From Ziziphus jujuba (Eukaryota > Streptophyta > Magnoliopsida > Rosales > Rhamnaceae), in NCBI RefSeq assembly GCF_031755915.1, contig NC_083384.1, positions 29,030,501-29,094,500 of the forward strand: a stretch of DNA of 64,000 nucleotides, in the 5' to 3' direction. How positions within the stretch are numbered: the stretch's first letter is position 1; each line of letters starts with the position of its first letter. The translations under genes and the position numbers were made by a program. Of the stretch, positions 38,152 through 50,169 are shown one piece after another. A model generated the notes under the pieces. It ran no database searches and was not told the DNA's origin. It saw only the letters and a list, made by a program, of their open reading frames with translations.

Positions 38152-38593
38152 TATCACGGGCCTAACTTTTCCAACACTCCCGTGCGGCACTTAGCACCTC
38201 CCTTGCTAAGTAAGCCTTGCTCACAAGCTATCCCAATGCGGAAGCTAAGAGTAGGAGAGTTTGAGAGAATGTGGAGAATACTTGTATTGCTAGAATTCTT
38301 GGATATCTTACAAATGAAAGTCCAACCCTTTATATAGAGGGCTTGGCATGCATCACAAAAATACAAAGTTCTAGATATGTACACATATCACCTATCTAGT
38401 TAGGGTTCTAGATTATTCTAGGGTTATGTACAAGATATTTACATGGAGTATTCTAGAGAGATTCCAATCTACATTAGTCTAGGTTTCTCTTGAATCTTTT
38501 AAAATTTTCCGGGCTTTCTTGAATCTTCATGGAGAGTGTAGAACCTTCCAATTAAACCTCAAGGATTCCACTCCTTTTGCACGGAATGTGACA
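38152..38593 (-). repeat. 5' LTR of the gag-only element
   Basis: Partner of 35378-35850. Its terminal dinucleotide next to the primer-binding site has changed (TATCAC instead of TGTCAC). Confidence 0.85.
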
Positions 38594-39991
38594 TTACGCT
38601 TTTAATTTGACACATCACCATAACTTGACAATGAACCTATAAAACTTGCTCACTAAATATTACAATCTATTTCCATCAAACAGAAATATATACAATCCAC
38701 ATTGAGCAATTTCATGATCATTTTAACAAAGTCAGTCAAAGTGAACTAAGTCACTATATATTGAGTCCCACACCATATTTATCAAGAAAAATCTATGGCT
38801 CCCAAGTTTAGCTTGATGTTACAATGCTGTCCATTTATTAACTTAATGGTAGTACTGCTTGTGTGGAAAGAAATTTGATGAAACCCTGTAGAGAATAATT
38901 AGACGAAGGAACATATTAGAAGAGAAAACAGCTCTAAGCTGACCCATATATCATACTTGGGTGTTTAACTTCTTGGTAATAATCCAGCTAATATTTCAAA
39001 TACATGCATATAGATGCAATTGATCATAAAATCAACATATTTTGGCAAGTTAACATTACCCAATTCAAAAGCAAATCTATATGTTGACTCAGAATCTACT
39101 ATATGTTTAGCTACTGATTGAAAGAGTATTCATTATGGCAAAATACAATTCAAAAACACAAAAATGATCAACCATGTATAAAATGACACACTTTATCAAA
39201 CATTTTGGTAGAAAATAATTACAAACTAGGAAATTAAATCAAATAGATAAATATTATACTCAGAAAGTTAAGAATGTCCAACTAGATGTAAAGATGTATT
39301 TACCCATAAAATGCATCATAAACAATTCAGAATCATAATTCTTTGGTAATATATCCTTTATTTTATTTAATTTTCTATGCAAATACATGTAAAATGGCTC
39401 ATACAGTTTTTTAAAAAATTCATATTGAAGAAAGACAAGAGGAAGAGAGAACTTCTTCAAGGTAATATACTATTCATTTGAAGCTAAGTGCCGTGGTGTC
39501 TGCATAGCTCACACACATATTCTTCAACGCCTGAAAGTAAAAAAGACACGCAAATGGTGAAAACAAAGTTCACCAATATATACATTAGAAATCCATCAAA
39601 ATACTTTTCATAACAAATATTTTTATTTTCTCTCTCTGTGTGTATCATTTTGAAAAAAAGACATAATTTTCCTTTAGAAATTACCTTACTATTTGTAAAC
39701 TTATTAGTTTATATATTAATGCAACTAAAATACTACTAAATGCCTGGTTGTAAAACAGAGTATATTAACTCCTACAAATTAATTTGCAAAAAAAAAAGAA
39801 AAAAAAGAAAAAAAAGGTTTAAATGAACTTACCTTAGCAGACACGGAATATGCTTTGATTTTCTTATTCCTTATCCATCAAAGCAACAATGATTTCATAA
39901 TTAGCAGCAAAGCATGTGTCAAAGTTGTAGCACGGAGTTGTCCTCTTTTTTTGGTTCCTCAACATCCAATTGCTGTGCATCTTCTAAACAG
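38594..39991. repeat. 3' flank module of TNL-2 (family copy B)
   Basis: Homologous in order to 25540-26917 and 48660-50060. Part probably serves as TNL-2 3' UTR. No other gene is seen. Confidence 0.7.
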
Positions 39992-42900
39992 TCACATAAA
40001 CTTGAGTTTCTTAGAATGTGATTCATCATTGACTTCTTCCTCACAGGAGCCAACAGCTTCACTTCCACTTGATTCACAATATTCATAGAAGCGTCTCTTA
40101 TTCTTTCTTTCAGTTTCTGCATCACATCTCTCTAAGTCTTCTTTGTATACAAACCGAACCCCAAGCTTCTTAATCTCGCAATACTTATTTCCATTGTTGT
40201 TGAGACTGGGCCAAATATGGAAAGAGGCCTCAGTGCTACAAGTCGAGGGCCAATTTAGTCTATCCAATTCTCTACAAGATTCCATATTCCATTTTGAAGA
40301 TCGCAATGTCGATTTGGCTACATACCATAGGACCACGTGATCTGAACTAACAGCCTTTTTTTCCGACAATCTCCCTGCATAATCATGATATCTGTAAAGG
40401 CGATCATCATCGATGGTTTTGAAATTCAGTTCACAATTAAAACCAAAGGATATATTTTTGTCAATTTTATTCTGACGAAGAACTTTGCAGAAAGCCAAAC
40501 CCAAGAAGTCGTCATTATTCCAATATGGAGGAAGCATGATGTTATTGATTGAACTCCCACAAGTTTGATAGCTGAACCACTTTGGGATTTCATCTCCTGG
40601 ATATCGAAAAACATGAACGCTTGGAAGAACAACATTTGGGTCCTGTTTCATGAACACTTGGGATATTAATCTAACTTGCTCAAAAATTTTAAACCATCTC
40701 AGCAAGGGAAGAGAAATAAAATATACATACAGTGTTTACAAATATCAGACGAGACAAAATTTTAATTACTGCATGATCAGCGAGCACGGAATTGCGTGTA
40801 TTCTGATCCAGTTTTTCACATCCATAAAAGTCAATATAATCAAAACAATTTCTGTTTCGAATGATATCCAGATCGTGTAATAGTGGAGCCCTCAAAGTTG
40901 AAATGTTCTCCAGTGACGTGCAGCCTCTTGCTTTCAAACTCAAACACTGTGATGGAATCTCTGGTAAAGATTTCAATCTCTCACAATAGAGCAACGACAA
41001 TTCGAGCAAAGACGATGGAAGAGAAGGCAAGTTTTGAAATTTTGAACAGTTGTCGAGCCATATCCTCTCAAGATTCCTTAATTTACATAGGTTGTCGGGG
41101 AGAAACTCAAAGTCCTTGCAATGTTGTATATATAATTTTCTAAGTGAAACTATATTTTCAATTGACTCTGGCAACCCTTTAATGCCCGAATAATCTAACC
41201 AAAGTTCTGTCAAGTGTTCCATAGGCTCCAAGATTTCTGGAAACGTTTTCAGTTTCTCACAACCACACAGGTACAGTGTCTCAAGAGATTTCAAATGACA
41301 AATGCTTGTTGGAAGACTTCTCAGTCTTTTACAATGCTCCATATCCAATTCAACAAGACCCGGGAGATACCCAAGTGATGGGGGCACTGTTTCTATTGCT
41401 GTCCCACTCAAAATTAAATATCTTAAATTGGGTGCAAACTTTTGAGAAATGTGAACCTGAGATGAGTAGAGAAATAAATTGCCTGTAAAACTTTGGATGC
41501 AACTTTTGAGATATGTGAAATTATTCAAAACATTCTTAATGCCTCCAAACCTAACAACATCCAAACACCCCTCTGTTCTCTTTGATATATCTTGAAAATC
41601 TCTGAGTTTGGAGCAGCCATTCAAATTTAGATAAGTAAGCTTGTCAAGATTTTGAAGAGATAAAAGAACCTGAACCAAGCTTGTACAGCCTTCAAGATCT
41701 ATACTCTCCAAATTTGGAGCCTGCGACAAATCTGGTAGTTGACTAAGGAACTTGGAACAACTAAGATCAATCCTTCTTAGGACCGGAAGATACTGTAAAA
41801 TGAAGGAGAAAAGTAGTTAATTATTACTTCATTCATATATGCATGCACTTTAACATCTAATACAATATAAGGAAATTAAGCATAATACCTGAACTTTACG
41901 ACTATTCCAGAGCTTTTCAACATGGCTGCAATGAAGTACAAGTTCAACAAGATTCTCAGGAATAAAGTTTGATGGCAACGATTTCAAAGGGTAAAAGTCC
42001 CATTGAAAAGACCTTAGCTTATTAGAAAGATAAGAATCAAGGTCTTGAGGAATAGACAGTTTGAACTTGTTACCAACATAAGCATCATCCCTACAATAAA
42101 CTTTGAGAATTCGTAGGTTGCGCATATTTGAGAAGGCTTCATGACACACTTTCACATTTTTTTTAATTTCAAACATGTTGAATGATATGATTTCAACTGC
42201 TTTGGTCCCCTGGCATTAAGATGAATATTAATGTTACATATAAGGATATAGTAAAGGGAAATTTTTTCAGAACTAGTTGGCATGGATCTAATTATTATTA
42301 TTATTTTTTTTTTTTTGGTGAAATGGTTTTGCAAGAAGAATTAATCAAACAATTTTAGAAGAAATCAATAATGCGTTTATACTTACTGTACTATTTTCCA
42401 ATACCTCGCCGATTTCCATAGCATCACACAACCTACTACGATTACCAGGTTCTCTATCTTCATCACGTACAATTGCCCGACCCATTTGGCGCAGCAAATC
42501 GTGCATCCATAATAGCTCATCGTTCCTGTACATGTGACTTCCAATATCTTCAATTAAACACTTCTCAATGAGAACACTTATTTCTATTTTTATAGATGAG
42601 TTACCATCATCTAATATGCTTTCTGCATGGTCTCTTGTAAAAGATGAATCAAATAAGCAAGCAACGTCAAGAAATGTATCCTTAATCCTCTTATCATCTA
42701 GTCCTTCATAACTAATTCTCAACACATCTTGAATTTCCAGGTTTGGAAATCTTTTCAGCTTCTTCAATGCACTTTCCCAATCATTTTTACTTCTAGAGCA
42801 AAGGAAAGAACCCAAGACCTTCAGAGCTAATGGATTGCCATTTGCATAATTTGTCACTTCCAACACCATTTTGTCATCCACTGCTGTAGAATTTTTACCA

Positions 42901-44298
42901 AAAGCATGCAAATGGAAGAGCTTAAGAGATTCAATGGGATTTAACCTCTCAAGCTTGTAAATATAGTCTGCTTCTTTCATAAGCACTTGCTTATTTCTAG
43001 TTGAAACAACGATTCTACTTCCACAAGCAAGTTGGCGATATCCTTCCACCAAAGCATCCAATTGGATTGAACTATCCACATCATCCAAAACAATCAGTAC
43101 CTTCTTACGTCGAAGTCTGTCAAGGTTAAAAGGTGATGTCACATCTAAGGTATCCATCTTTACATTAGCTTCAACATTTAATAAATTAGATAAAAGTTTC
43201 CTTCTCAAATGATGCAATCCAAATCTTGCATATTCTTCTCTAACATTCCAAAGAAAGCAACAACCTTCAAAATGATTCGAGGATGATAAAGTATGAAATA
43301 AAACTCTAGTAAGGGTGGTCTTACCGATACCTCCCATGCCCCAAATACCTATGATGCGAACAGCTTTTGTGCCATTGGATAACAGCCATTCAATTTCTTT
43401 GATATGCTTTTCAATTCCAATAAGGTGTCCCTTGATATGCTCATCCAATAATAGATATTTAGGCAATTTTAATGAAATGTCTTCAACAATTTTTTGAACT
43501 AACCTGTTTTCAGGCCTACAAAAATGATTGAAAAAGATAAAATTGTTAGAAAAATAGAACTGACATGTATTCATATGAAGTGTCGTATGTGAAAAAAGCA
43601 ATAGGGCAGAACTTTAGTAATATATTTATTTATTTATTTGAATTACACAATTAATTTTCACTATGGTTGCCAACTTAAAATGAAAACAATGTTTTTTCAT
43701 TGAATGCGTTTCATTATTAATATATTATTTTAATATATTTTGTAATTTCAAAATGGAATTTTCAATTTTCTCTCATCTTCTCATTCATTTAAAGAAAAGT
43801 AGTCAATGATTGTAGAGTAAAAAGTTACCTGAAATCCTTTGAATCCAATCCACATAGATTGGATGCTTCTGTTAAAGCAGCTTTCCATTGATTCACCTTC
43901 TCCATTCTATCCCTGAAACTTTTTTCATGTGAATCGAATGCAACTTTGTAACTCCCCTCCTGTTTTCGTACAACAGATGGATCTATGCCGTAAAAGATTG
44001 GAATAACAATCTGCCCTCTTGTTTTCTTGTATTCAAGTATATGCACAAGTTCATCCAAACACCATGTGGATGAAGCATAGTTTTCCGAGAAGATGATCAC
44101 CGAAATCTTGGATTCTTTAATGGCTCTGCTTAGTGTTGGTGAAATTTCATCCCCTCTCTCAAGCTCGTGATCCATGAAAGTTAAGATTTGGTTTGCCGAT
44201 AAAGCTGCATAAAGATAGCCAACGAATGTGTTGCGTGTGTCCTCACCTCTGAAACTGAGAAACACATCGTGTTTTAAAGAAAGAGAAGAAGAAGCCAT
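39992..44298 (-). CDS. TNL-2: intact TIR-NBS-LRR immune receptor (5 exons, 1210 aa)
   Basis: Exons are 44298-43829, 43515-42387, 42209-41889, 41792-40731 and 40642-39992, all GT/AG, with the frame open throughout. The TIR domain (about 10-150) has DVFLSFRGEDTR and WCLDELV with the glutamate needed for TIR NADase activity. The NB-ARC (about 160-530) has P-loop GMGGIGKTTL, KKVLIVLDDVD, GSRIVVSTRN, GNPLALKVLG, FLDVACLF and MHDLLRQMGRAIV. Leucine-rich repeats cover about 534-970 with LKTFPEI and LPESIE type units. A C-JID post-LRR domain starts at about 995 with RYPGDEIPKWF and PPYWNNDDF. Known TNLs sense effectors in the cell and signal through EDS1; the pathogen recognised is unknown. The start is the first ATG of the TIR exon. 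It is the only undamaged receptor in the window. Confidence 0.93.
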
Positions 44299-44325
44299 GC
44301 TTGCTATAACCAGCTGCAAATCCAC

Positions 44326-44995
44326 AAGTAAAAGGAAAATATGGATGGCAAAATGAAAGTTTTATTAGCTTGCTTATTGTATATTAAGATACACTCAGAG
44401 ATTACAATCGAAACTCTCTCCTCAGTGAAGAATGGCGGAGATAATTAATTAAAGTTATCACAAAAATAGTTACACTTTACTTCATATCCACAATTAACTA
44501 AGCTTAGCATTAGCAAGAAAGATCAACTTTAGCACTACATATTTGATTCGATCACGTGGTTCTGATTATAATAAAATGAAAAGTGGTAAAAATAATAAAA
44601 AAGAAAAATGCTTTTCCTTTGGTACGTTGGTTATATGAATATGTAATAGAATTGGTGATTTATAGATTTAAAAGTAAAGCACAATACGAACAATATAATA
44701 AATTACAAAACCAGGTAGAAAGAAAAGATTGATTTAAAATCTAAAATTGCCATTTTATGCGGTCAGTGCTTATTGTTTAATATATAATTAATAATTTTCA
44801 GGCTGGCTTTTTCTTTATCTGAAGCACTTGTCAAATTCAATTAGGAGTGTTTGGAGTGTAATAGAGTCATTTTGTTTATTGCTGCTCTTTTTTATATGTC
44901 ACGCGTGAAAGGGAGGCTTATTGTTTTTTCATATTGTTTATTCCACTTGGGTTTGTTGAATTGCGATCCTTAAGGATAGTCAAAATGAAATGATT

Positions 44996-45029
<34 letters not shown>

Positions 45030-45404
45030 TTAAGTTTACAATTTTGGTTTTTATGTCGTAACAGAGTATGGTTTATAAATTTGTATGAAAAATGTCCCTT
45101 CAATCGAGGAATTTTTAGAGAATTGATATGGTTGTTGCAAGATTAATTGTATTCTCACACCGCAGTCTGCGGAGCATGTGACTAGGTATATGAAAAATTT
45201 TATTTTATAATCCTATGGCATGGCTTTAATTATAAATTTCAATTATTTATTCCCTTACATATTATCTTCTTTAACTACTCTTCTTGTGTCTCCTATTTGA
45301 AGTATATAGAAAAGCAATTGGAGAGTTCATATATCATTGTAATTACTAATTAACCTCAAGGATCTGGTTTAGACTTTTAATTTGCCAAAAACGACTGGAA
45401 AAAG
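44326..45404. repeat. 5' flank of TNL-2
   Basis: It holds the likely promoter. A block at 44490-44880 matches 50200-50640 and is partly shared with 31378-31440. An AT run lies at about 44997-45027. About 45195-45370 matches 34940-35110 and 48125-48260. No further gene is seen. Confidence 0.6.
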
Positions 45405-45533
45405 GATCATCATCCATGGTTTTGAAATTGAGTTTATCACCAATAAAAAGAGATGTATTATAGTCAATTTTATTTGGAACAACAATGGTATAGAAAGTCA
45501 AATCAAAGAAGTTGTCATTATTCCAATATGGAT
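45405..45533 (-). pseudogene. TNL relic: fragment of a C-JID exon
   Basis: The minus strand reads about 43 residues in one frame, beginning PYWNND and ending LNFKTMDDD. This matches the PPYWNNDDF...LNFKTIDDD stretch of TNL-2. It starts and ends abruptly, and no neighbouring exon is present. Confidence 0.85.
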
Positions 45534-45954
45534 TCTAAGAATATCTTTAATAATGAGTGTGGATTGCTATCCTTGTAATATAAAAATTAATATCGTCTTA
45601 ATCTAGATAATATAAATATGTAATCAATTTTAAGATTGTTTTCCGTTTATAACATGAAAATGTTTTTTTATGACTATTAATTACTTATGTATATTTTGTC
45701 AAGTTTTTTTTTTCTTTTGTTTGGAAAAAAAAATTGACTCTTTAAAAAAAAATTTTGCTTTTAAAGAAAACAGTGTTTATTTTTTCTTGCCATATTAATT
45801 TGATAAAGTGTTTAGGTAGACTCATTGGAAATTTTTTTTGAGTAGCTATTTATTTCTTTTGATTTGACAAAAAAATAAAAATAAAAATCTAGTAATAGAT
45901 AGAGCCATTAAAGATACTTTAAAATCAATTTCGGGAGCTTTAGGATAAAATCAC
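45534..45954. other. AT-rich spacer, nothing recognised
   Basis: Low-complexity A and T tracts. The last 40 bases (ATCACCAAAAG) resemble the 5' leader of the MGNC gene at about 20865. Confidence 0.5.
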
Positions 45955-46240
45955 CAAAAGCGTTGCTTTCTGTAAGAGGAAAGGAGGTTTTTTGCCCTAG
46001 AAAACAGAGGAAATGAAAGAGACAGAATCAGCAACAAGAAGAAGAAGAATAGGAAAGAGCAAGTGCGTTTGTAAAGCGAAGCAGTTTGGCGAAAAATAGC
46101 ATGAGATTTAAGATTGTTGTGACAAAAGAAGAGCTAGAGTGGTTGATGCTTCAGCTCAAGAACAAAGGAGGATTTTAGGCGATGTTTTTGAGAGTATCAT
46201 GGAGTGCCATGAAGATGTAGAGATGTATAGATCATCATGA
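45955..46240 (+). pseudogene. Pseudogene copy 2 of the MGNC small protein gene
   Basis: It retains leader sequence (GGAAAGGAGG), the Q/E/K linker, and the VKIVVTKEELEWLMLQLKNKGG equivalent. It then has a deletion removing the LEDVLEEIE...WKPS part before ESIMECHEDVEM. The MGNC start is lost and frameshifts are present. It lies about 1.7 kb upstream of TNL-2, the same relative position and orientation as the copy beside TNL-1. Confidence 0.85.
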
Positions 46241-47895
46241 GGCATTAAAATTCAAAAAGTTTTGAGTTTGTAAATTAAATCATGACCCAATTTTTGTAAT
46301 AATTTTTTTTATGAAAACTTTTTTATTTTTGTGATTTTGTTGTTTTGTGTGTGTGTGTGTTTTTTTTAATGTAGTTCATGAAATATATGATTTTTAATTA
46401 TTTAATTTAAAATATTAATAATATTAAATTCAAATTGATATTTTTTTAAAGGAAAATATAAAAAAATATTAACAGATAGTAACTGATTATACGTAAATAT
46501 ATTACGAAAACCAGTGTATGGGCCACAATAAATATAATGGCTAAAAATCTATATTTTGTAGATAAATGTTTTTAGCTACAATATACCGAGTTCCACAGCA
46601 TATTTTAGCAAGAAAAATATTAAGGCTCCCAAGTGTTTAGCAGCATGTTGCAATGTTCTCCATGTATTAACTCAATGGTACTGCTCCGCCGAAAGATACT
46701 TATCAGACCTTGTAGTGTGAACAATTAGTTGAAGAAATAAATTAGAAGAGAAAACAGCACCAAGCAGTCCAAACTCCAAGCTCCAAACGAAACTTTCAAA
46801 TACATGAAAAGTTGAAGCCTTGATCAGAAGAAAAAAGAAAAAAGAAAAAAAAAAAGCAACTATTTTTGGTAAATTGACATTTGAAAAGCAAATTAATATG
46901 TTGCCTCAAAATCTACTATTTAACAAGTGGTGAAAAAAAAAAAAAAAAAACTCATTTTGGCAGACAATTCAAATTAACACAAAATAACCTACAGTGTGCA
47001 AACACATTTTATCAAACACTTTGCCGAGACTAAACACCAAATTAAAAAAAAAAAAAAAATCAAGAATTCTCTTTCGCTTCCTTTGAACAATATTTTTTCT
47101 TGAAACCAAATTAAGAAAAGCATTTCATATACACATATCCAATATCATACTCAGATAATTAAAAGTTAAGAATGTTCAATTAAATGTAAATTAAAATCAT
47201 ATTCCGTGGTAATATATGCTTTAATTTATTTAATTTCTCTGTAAATATATGTAAAATGGCTCATAGTAGTTAAAGAAATTTATGCACTTATCACACAAAC
47301 AAGTTATAAGGTATTCCAATACCAAGATCAGCCAAAAAAAAAAAAAAAAAAAAAAATTAAAGACACAAGAGGGACAGAGAACTTTTCAAAGGTACCTCAT
47401 CATTCATTTGAAGCGTTGTGTTAAAGCATTTGCACACTTGACACACAGGTTCTTTCATAACCTGAAACCAAAAGAGAAGCCGTATTGAGAATAAGCAAAG
47501 TTCCCCCATATATATATATAAATATATACACACACACATGAAAAAGTTCATAAAACAATTTTTGTAATAAACAAGTTGTGTTCCTTTTTTTTAACTTTAG
47601 TATAACACTTCAAACAAAAGAAAATTAACTTTTACCTTTAATTTGCAAGCGGCCACAGGATGAGGATGGCTTATTTTCAAATTAATCCTAGGATATAATC
47701 TGTGACTGTCCTTTTTTTCTTCCTCATACATCAACAAAAAACTCACTTGCACTGGTTACATAATTATTAGCAAAAAATATCCCCTAGTTGTAGCAGCAAA
47801 TTGCTCTGTTTTCTAGCTCATCAGCATCCAATTGCTCTGCATTATACATGCACCAACCAAAATTTACACGTTTATTTGTAAGCAGTCACATAATC
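46241..47895. repeat. Degraded TNL 3'-flank module
   Basis: Landmarks of the flank family (AAGGCTCCCAAGTGTTTAG, TGTAAAATGGCTCAT, GAGAGAACTT followed by ATTCATTTGAAGC) occur in order at about 46600-47420, more diverged than the other copies. Several A tracts and a TG run near 46350 are present. No gene is seen. Confidence 0.55.
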
Positions 47896-48060
47896 TTGAA
47901 TTTCTGTGAATTAATTGCAGGATGCGATTCATCATCTTCCTCATGAGAGCAAACAACTTCACATCCACTTGCTTCACAGTATTCATCAAAGTGTCTTTTC
48001 CTCTTCTAATTTCTGCATCAATTGCTCTATATCTTCCTTATTTACTAACCAAATCCCACA
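47896..48060 (-). pseudogene. TNL relic: C-terminal end of a C-JID exon
   Basis: The minus strand reads CGIWLVNKEDIEQLMQKLEE. After one frameshift it reads KRHFDEYCEASGCEVVCSHEEDDESH and ends in a stop, matching the last 55 or so residues of TNL-2. The upstream part of the exon is missing. Confidence 0.82.
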
Positions 48061-50058
48061 CTTATTTATATAAAAAAAAATCATTTCCCAAGACTCAAGA
48101 GACAACCAATTTTTTTTAATCATATGATATGGCTTTAATTATAAAATACCAGTCTCAATTATTTATTCCTTTTAAGTATTATCTTCTTGTCTCTCCTCTT
48201 TTTATGATATAGAAAAGCACTTGGAGAGTTCATACATCATTGTAATTACTTAACCTCAAGAATTTGGTCGTTCCCAAATAAAGAGAAAGGGGGGGGGGGG
48301 GGGGGGGGGGAGGGGGGGGGGGTGGGGGGGTGTTGTGTGGGGTGTGGAAGGGAAGCAAAACTAGGATTTGGTGAAGACTGCCCATTTTATATGTTTTACA
48401 GACAATGACAGAAGCATATAAATTAACTACAACAGACGCTTTGTTGGAGCCCAATAAGCAAACCAGTACTACATCAGGTTATATATAAAAACATAATCAG
48501 CAGTCTGAAAAGAAAGAAGTAAAAATTTGCATTGCGGCTTACTCAGTACTAATGGTAACAGAATTATTGAAACAGATTAAGTTATATCGAGGGAACTGCA
48601 TCTCTGCTTCACTGCCAGTTCAATATGAAGTAGAATCCTTATTCTTTTAATTTTACACATAACCATAACTTGACAATGAACCTATAAAACTTGCTTACTA
48701 AATATTGCAATTTGTTTCCATCAATAAGAAAAATAAATCCATATTGAGCAATTTCACAATAATCTTAACAAGACCTGTCAAAATGGAATGAGTCACTATA
48801 GATAGAAACTCACACCATATTTAATCAAGAAAAAACTAAGGAACCCAAGTATTCACCTTGATGCTACAATGCTGTCCATGTATTAATTTAATGGTAGCAC
48901 TGGTCATGTAGAAAGATATTTGATGAAATTCTGTAGAGAAAATAATTAGTTGAAGGAACAAATTAGAAGAGAAAACAGCTCCAAGCTAACCCATATATCA
49001 TACTTGGGTGTTTAACTTCTTGGCAGCAATCAAGCTAATATTTCAGATACGTGCATACTAGATGCAATTGATCATAAAATCGATATATTTTGGCAAAATG
49101 ACATTAGCCAATTCAAAACCATATCTATGCTGACACAGAATCTACCATTGAGCTCGTGATTGAAAGAGTATTTGTTATGACAAACTACAATTCAAAAACA
49201 CAAAAATGTCCAACCGTGCATAAATACATTTAATGAAACACTTTTCGCAAAGAATACTAACGAACTAAGAAATTAAATCAAATAGAATAAATATTGTACT
49301 CAGAAAGTTAAGAATGCTCAACAAGATGTAAAGATGTACTTAAGCCATAAATTGCTTCATAAACAACTCAGGCTCATAATTCTTATGCAATACATTCTTT
49401 ATTTTATTTGATTTGCTCTGCAAATATATGTGAAATGGCTCATTGTTATTAAAGAAATTCATACTGATATTATAAAAACAAGTAATGCAATGCCAAAATA
49501 AGAAAAAAGACAAGAGGAAGAGAGAACTTCTCCAAGGTACAATACCATTCATTCATTTGAAGCTACGTGCCATGGTGTCTGCATAGCCCACACACATGTT
49601 CTTCAAAGCCTGAAACTAAAAAAGACATGCCAAATGGTGATAAACGAAGTTCACCAATATATACATGAAAAGTCCATCAAAATACTTTTCATAGCAAATA
49701 TTTTTATTTTCCCTTTGTGTGTATCATTTCAAACAAAAGACAAAATTTTCCTTTAGAAATTACCTTACAATTTGTAAATTTATTAGTTTATGTATTTAAT
49801 ACAATTAAAATACTACACAATGCATGTTGTAAACAGAGTATATCAACTCATACAAATTAATTTGCCCCAAAAAAAAAAAAAATTTAAATGGATTTACCTT
49901 AGGATACACAGAATATGCTTTTGATTTTCTTGTTCCATATACATCAGAGCCAACAATGATTTCATAATTAGCAGTAAAGCATTTCTCGAAGTTATAGCAC
50001 AAAATTGTTCTGTTTATTTGGTTCCTCAACGTCCAATTGCTCTGCATCTTCTAAACAG
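48061..50058. repeat. Duplicated TNL flank modules with a poly-G insertion
   Basis: About 48125-48660 matches 34940-35380, and 48600-50050 matches the 3' flanks of TNL-1 and TNL-2. The stretch at about 48620-48690 is the empty-site counterpart of the gag-only element insertion. An insertion at 48269-48364 is described separately. No gene is seen. Confidence 0.65.
48269..48364. other. 96-bp insertion containing a long poly-G tract
   Basis: Compared with 35080-35110 and 45350-45375, which read straight through, this copy has about 96 extra bases flanked by near-identical 8-mers AATTTGGT (48261-48268) and GATTTGGT (48365-48372). Its core at 48289-48330 is G at 40 of 42 positions. Confidence 0.7.
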
Positions 50059-50169
50059 TCATATAACCTTGAGCTTCTTAGAATGTGATTCATGATCATT
50101 GTCTTCTTCCTCAAGAGAGTCAACAGCTTCACTTCCAATTGATTCACAACATTCGTTGAAGTGTCTCTT
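50059..50169 (-). pseudogene. TNL relic: C-terminal end joined directly to TNL 5' flank
   Basis: The minus strand encodes KRHFNECCESIGSEAVDSLEEEDNDHESHSKKLKVI and a stop, as at the end of TNL-1 and TNL-2. Directly upstream of it (from about 50170) the sequence is the AGAAAATATAATTAAGCTCAG block that elsewhere lies beyond the TIR exon. The whole body of the gene between these points is missing. Confidence 0.85.

Larger units (their letters stand above)
35378..38593 (-). mobile_element. Non-autonomous gag/protease LTR retrotransposon (TR-GAG-like), 3216 bp
   Basis: LTRs lie at 35378-35850 and 38152-38593. The minus orientation is fixed by a primer-binding site complementary to initiator-Met tRNA (TGGTATCAGAGCC, 38149-38137) next to the right LTR, and by a polypurine tract GGTGGGGGAAAG (35863-35851 region) next to the left LTR. 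The internal 2.3 kb encodes Gag and a retropepsin-like region but no reverse transcriptase, RNase H or integrase, so it would need proteins from another element. No clean target duplication was seen. The paralogous DNA near 48620-48690 is an empty site, confirming the boundaries. Confidence 0.87.
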
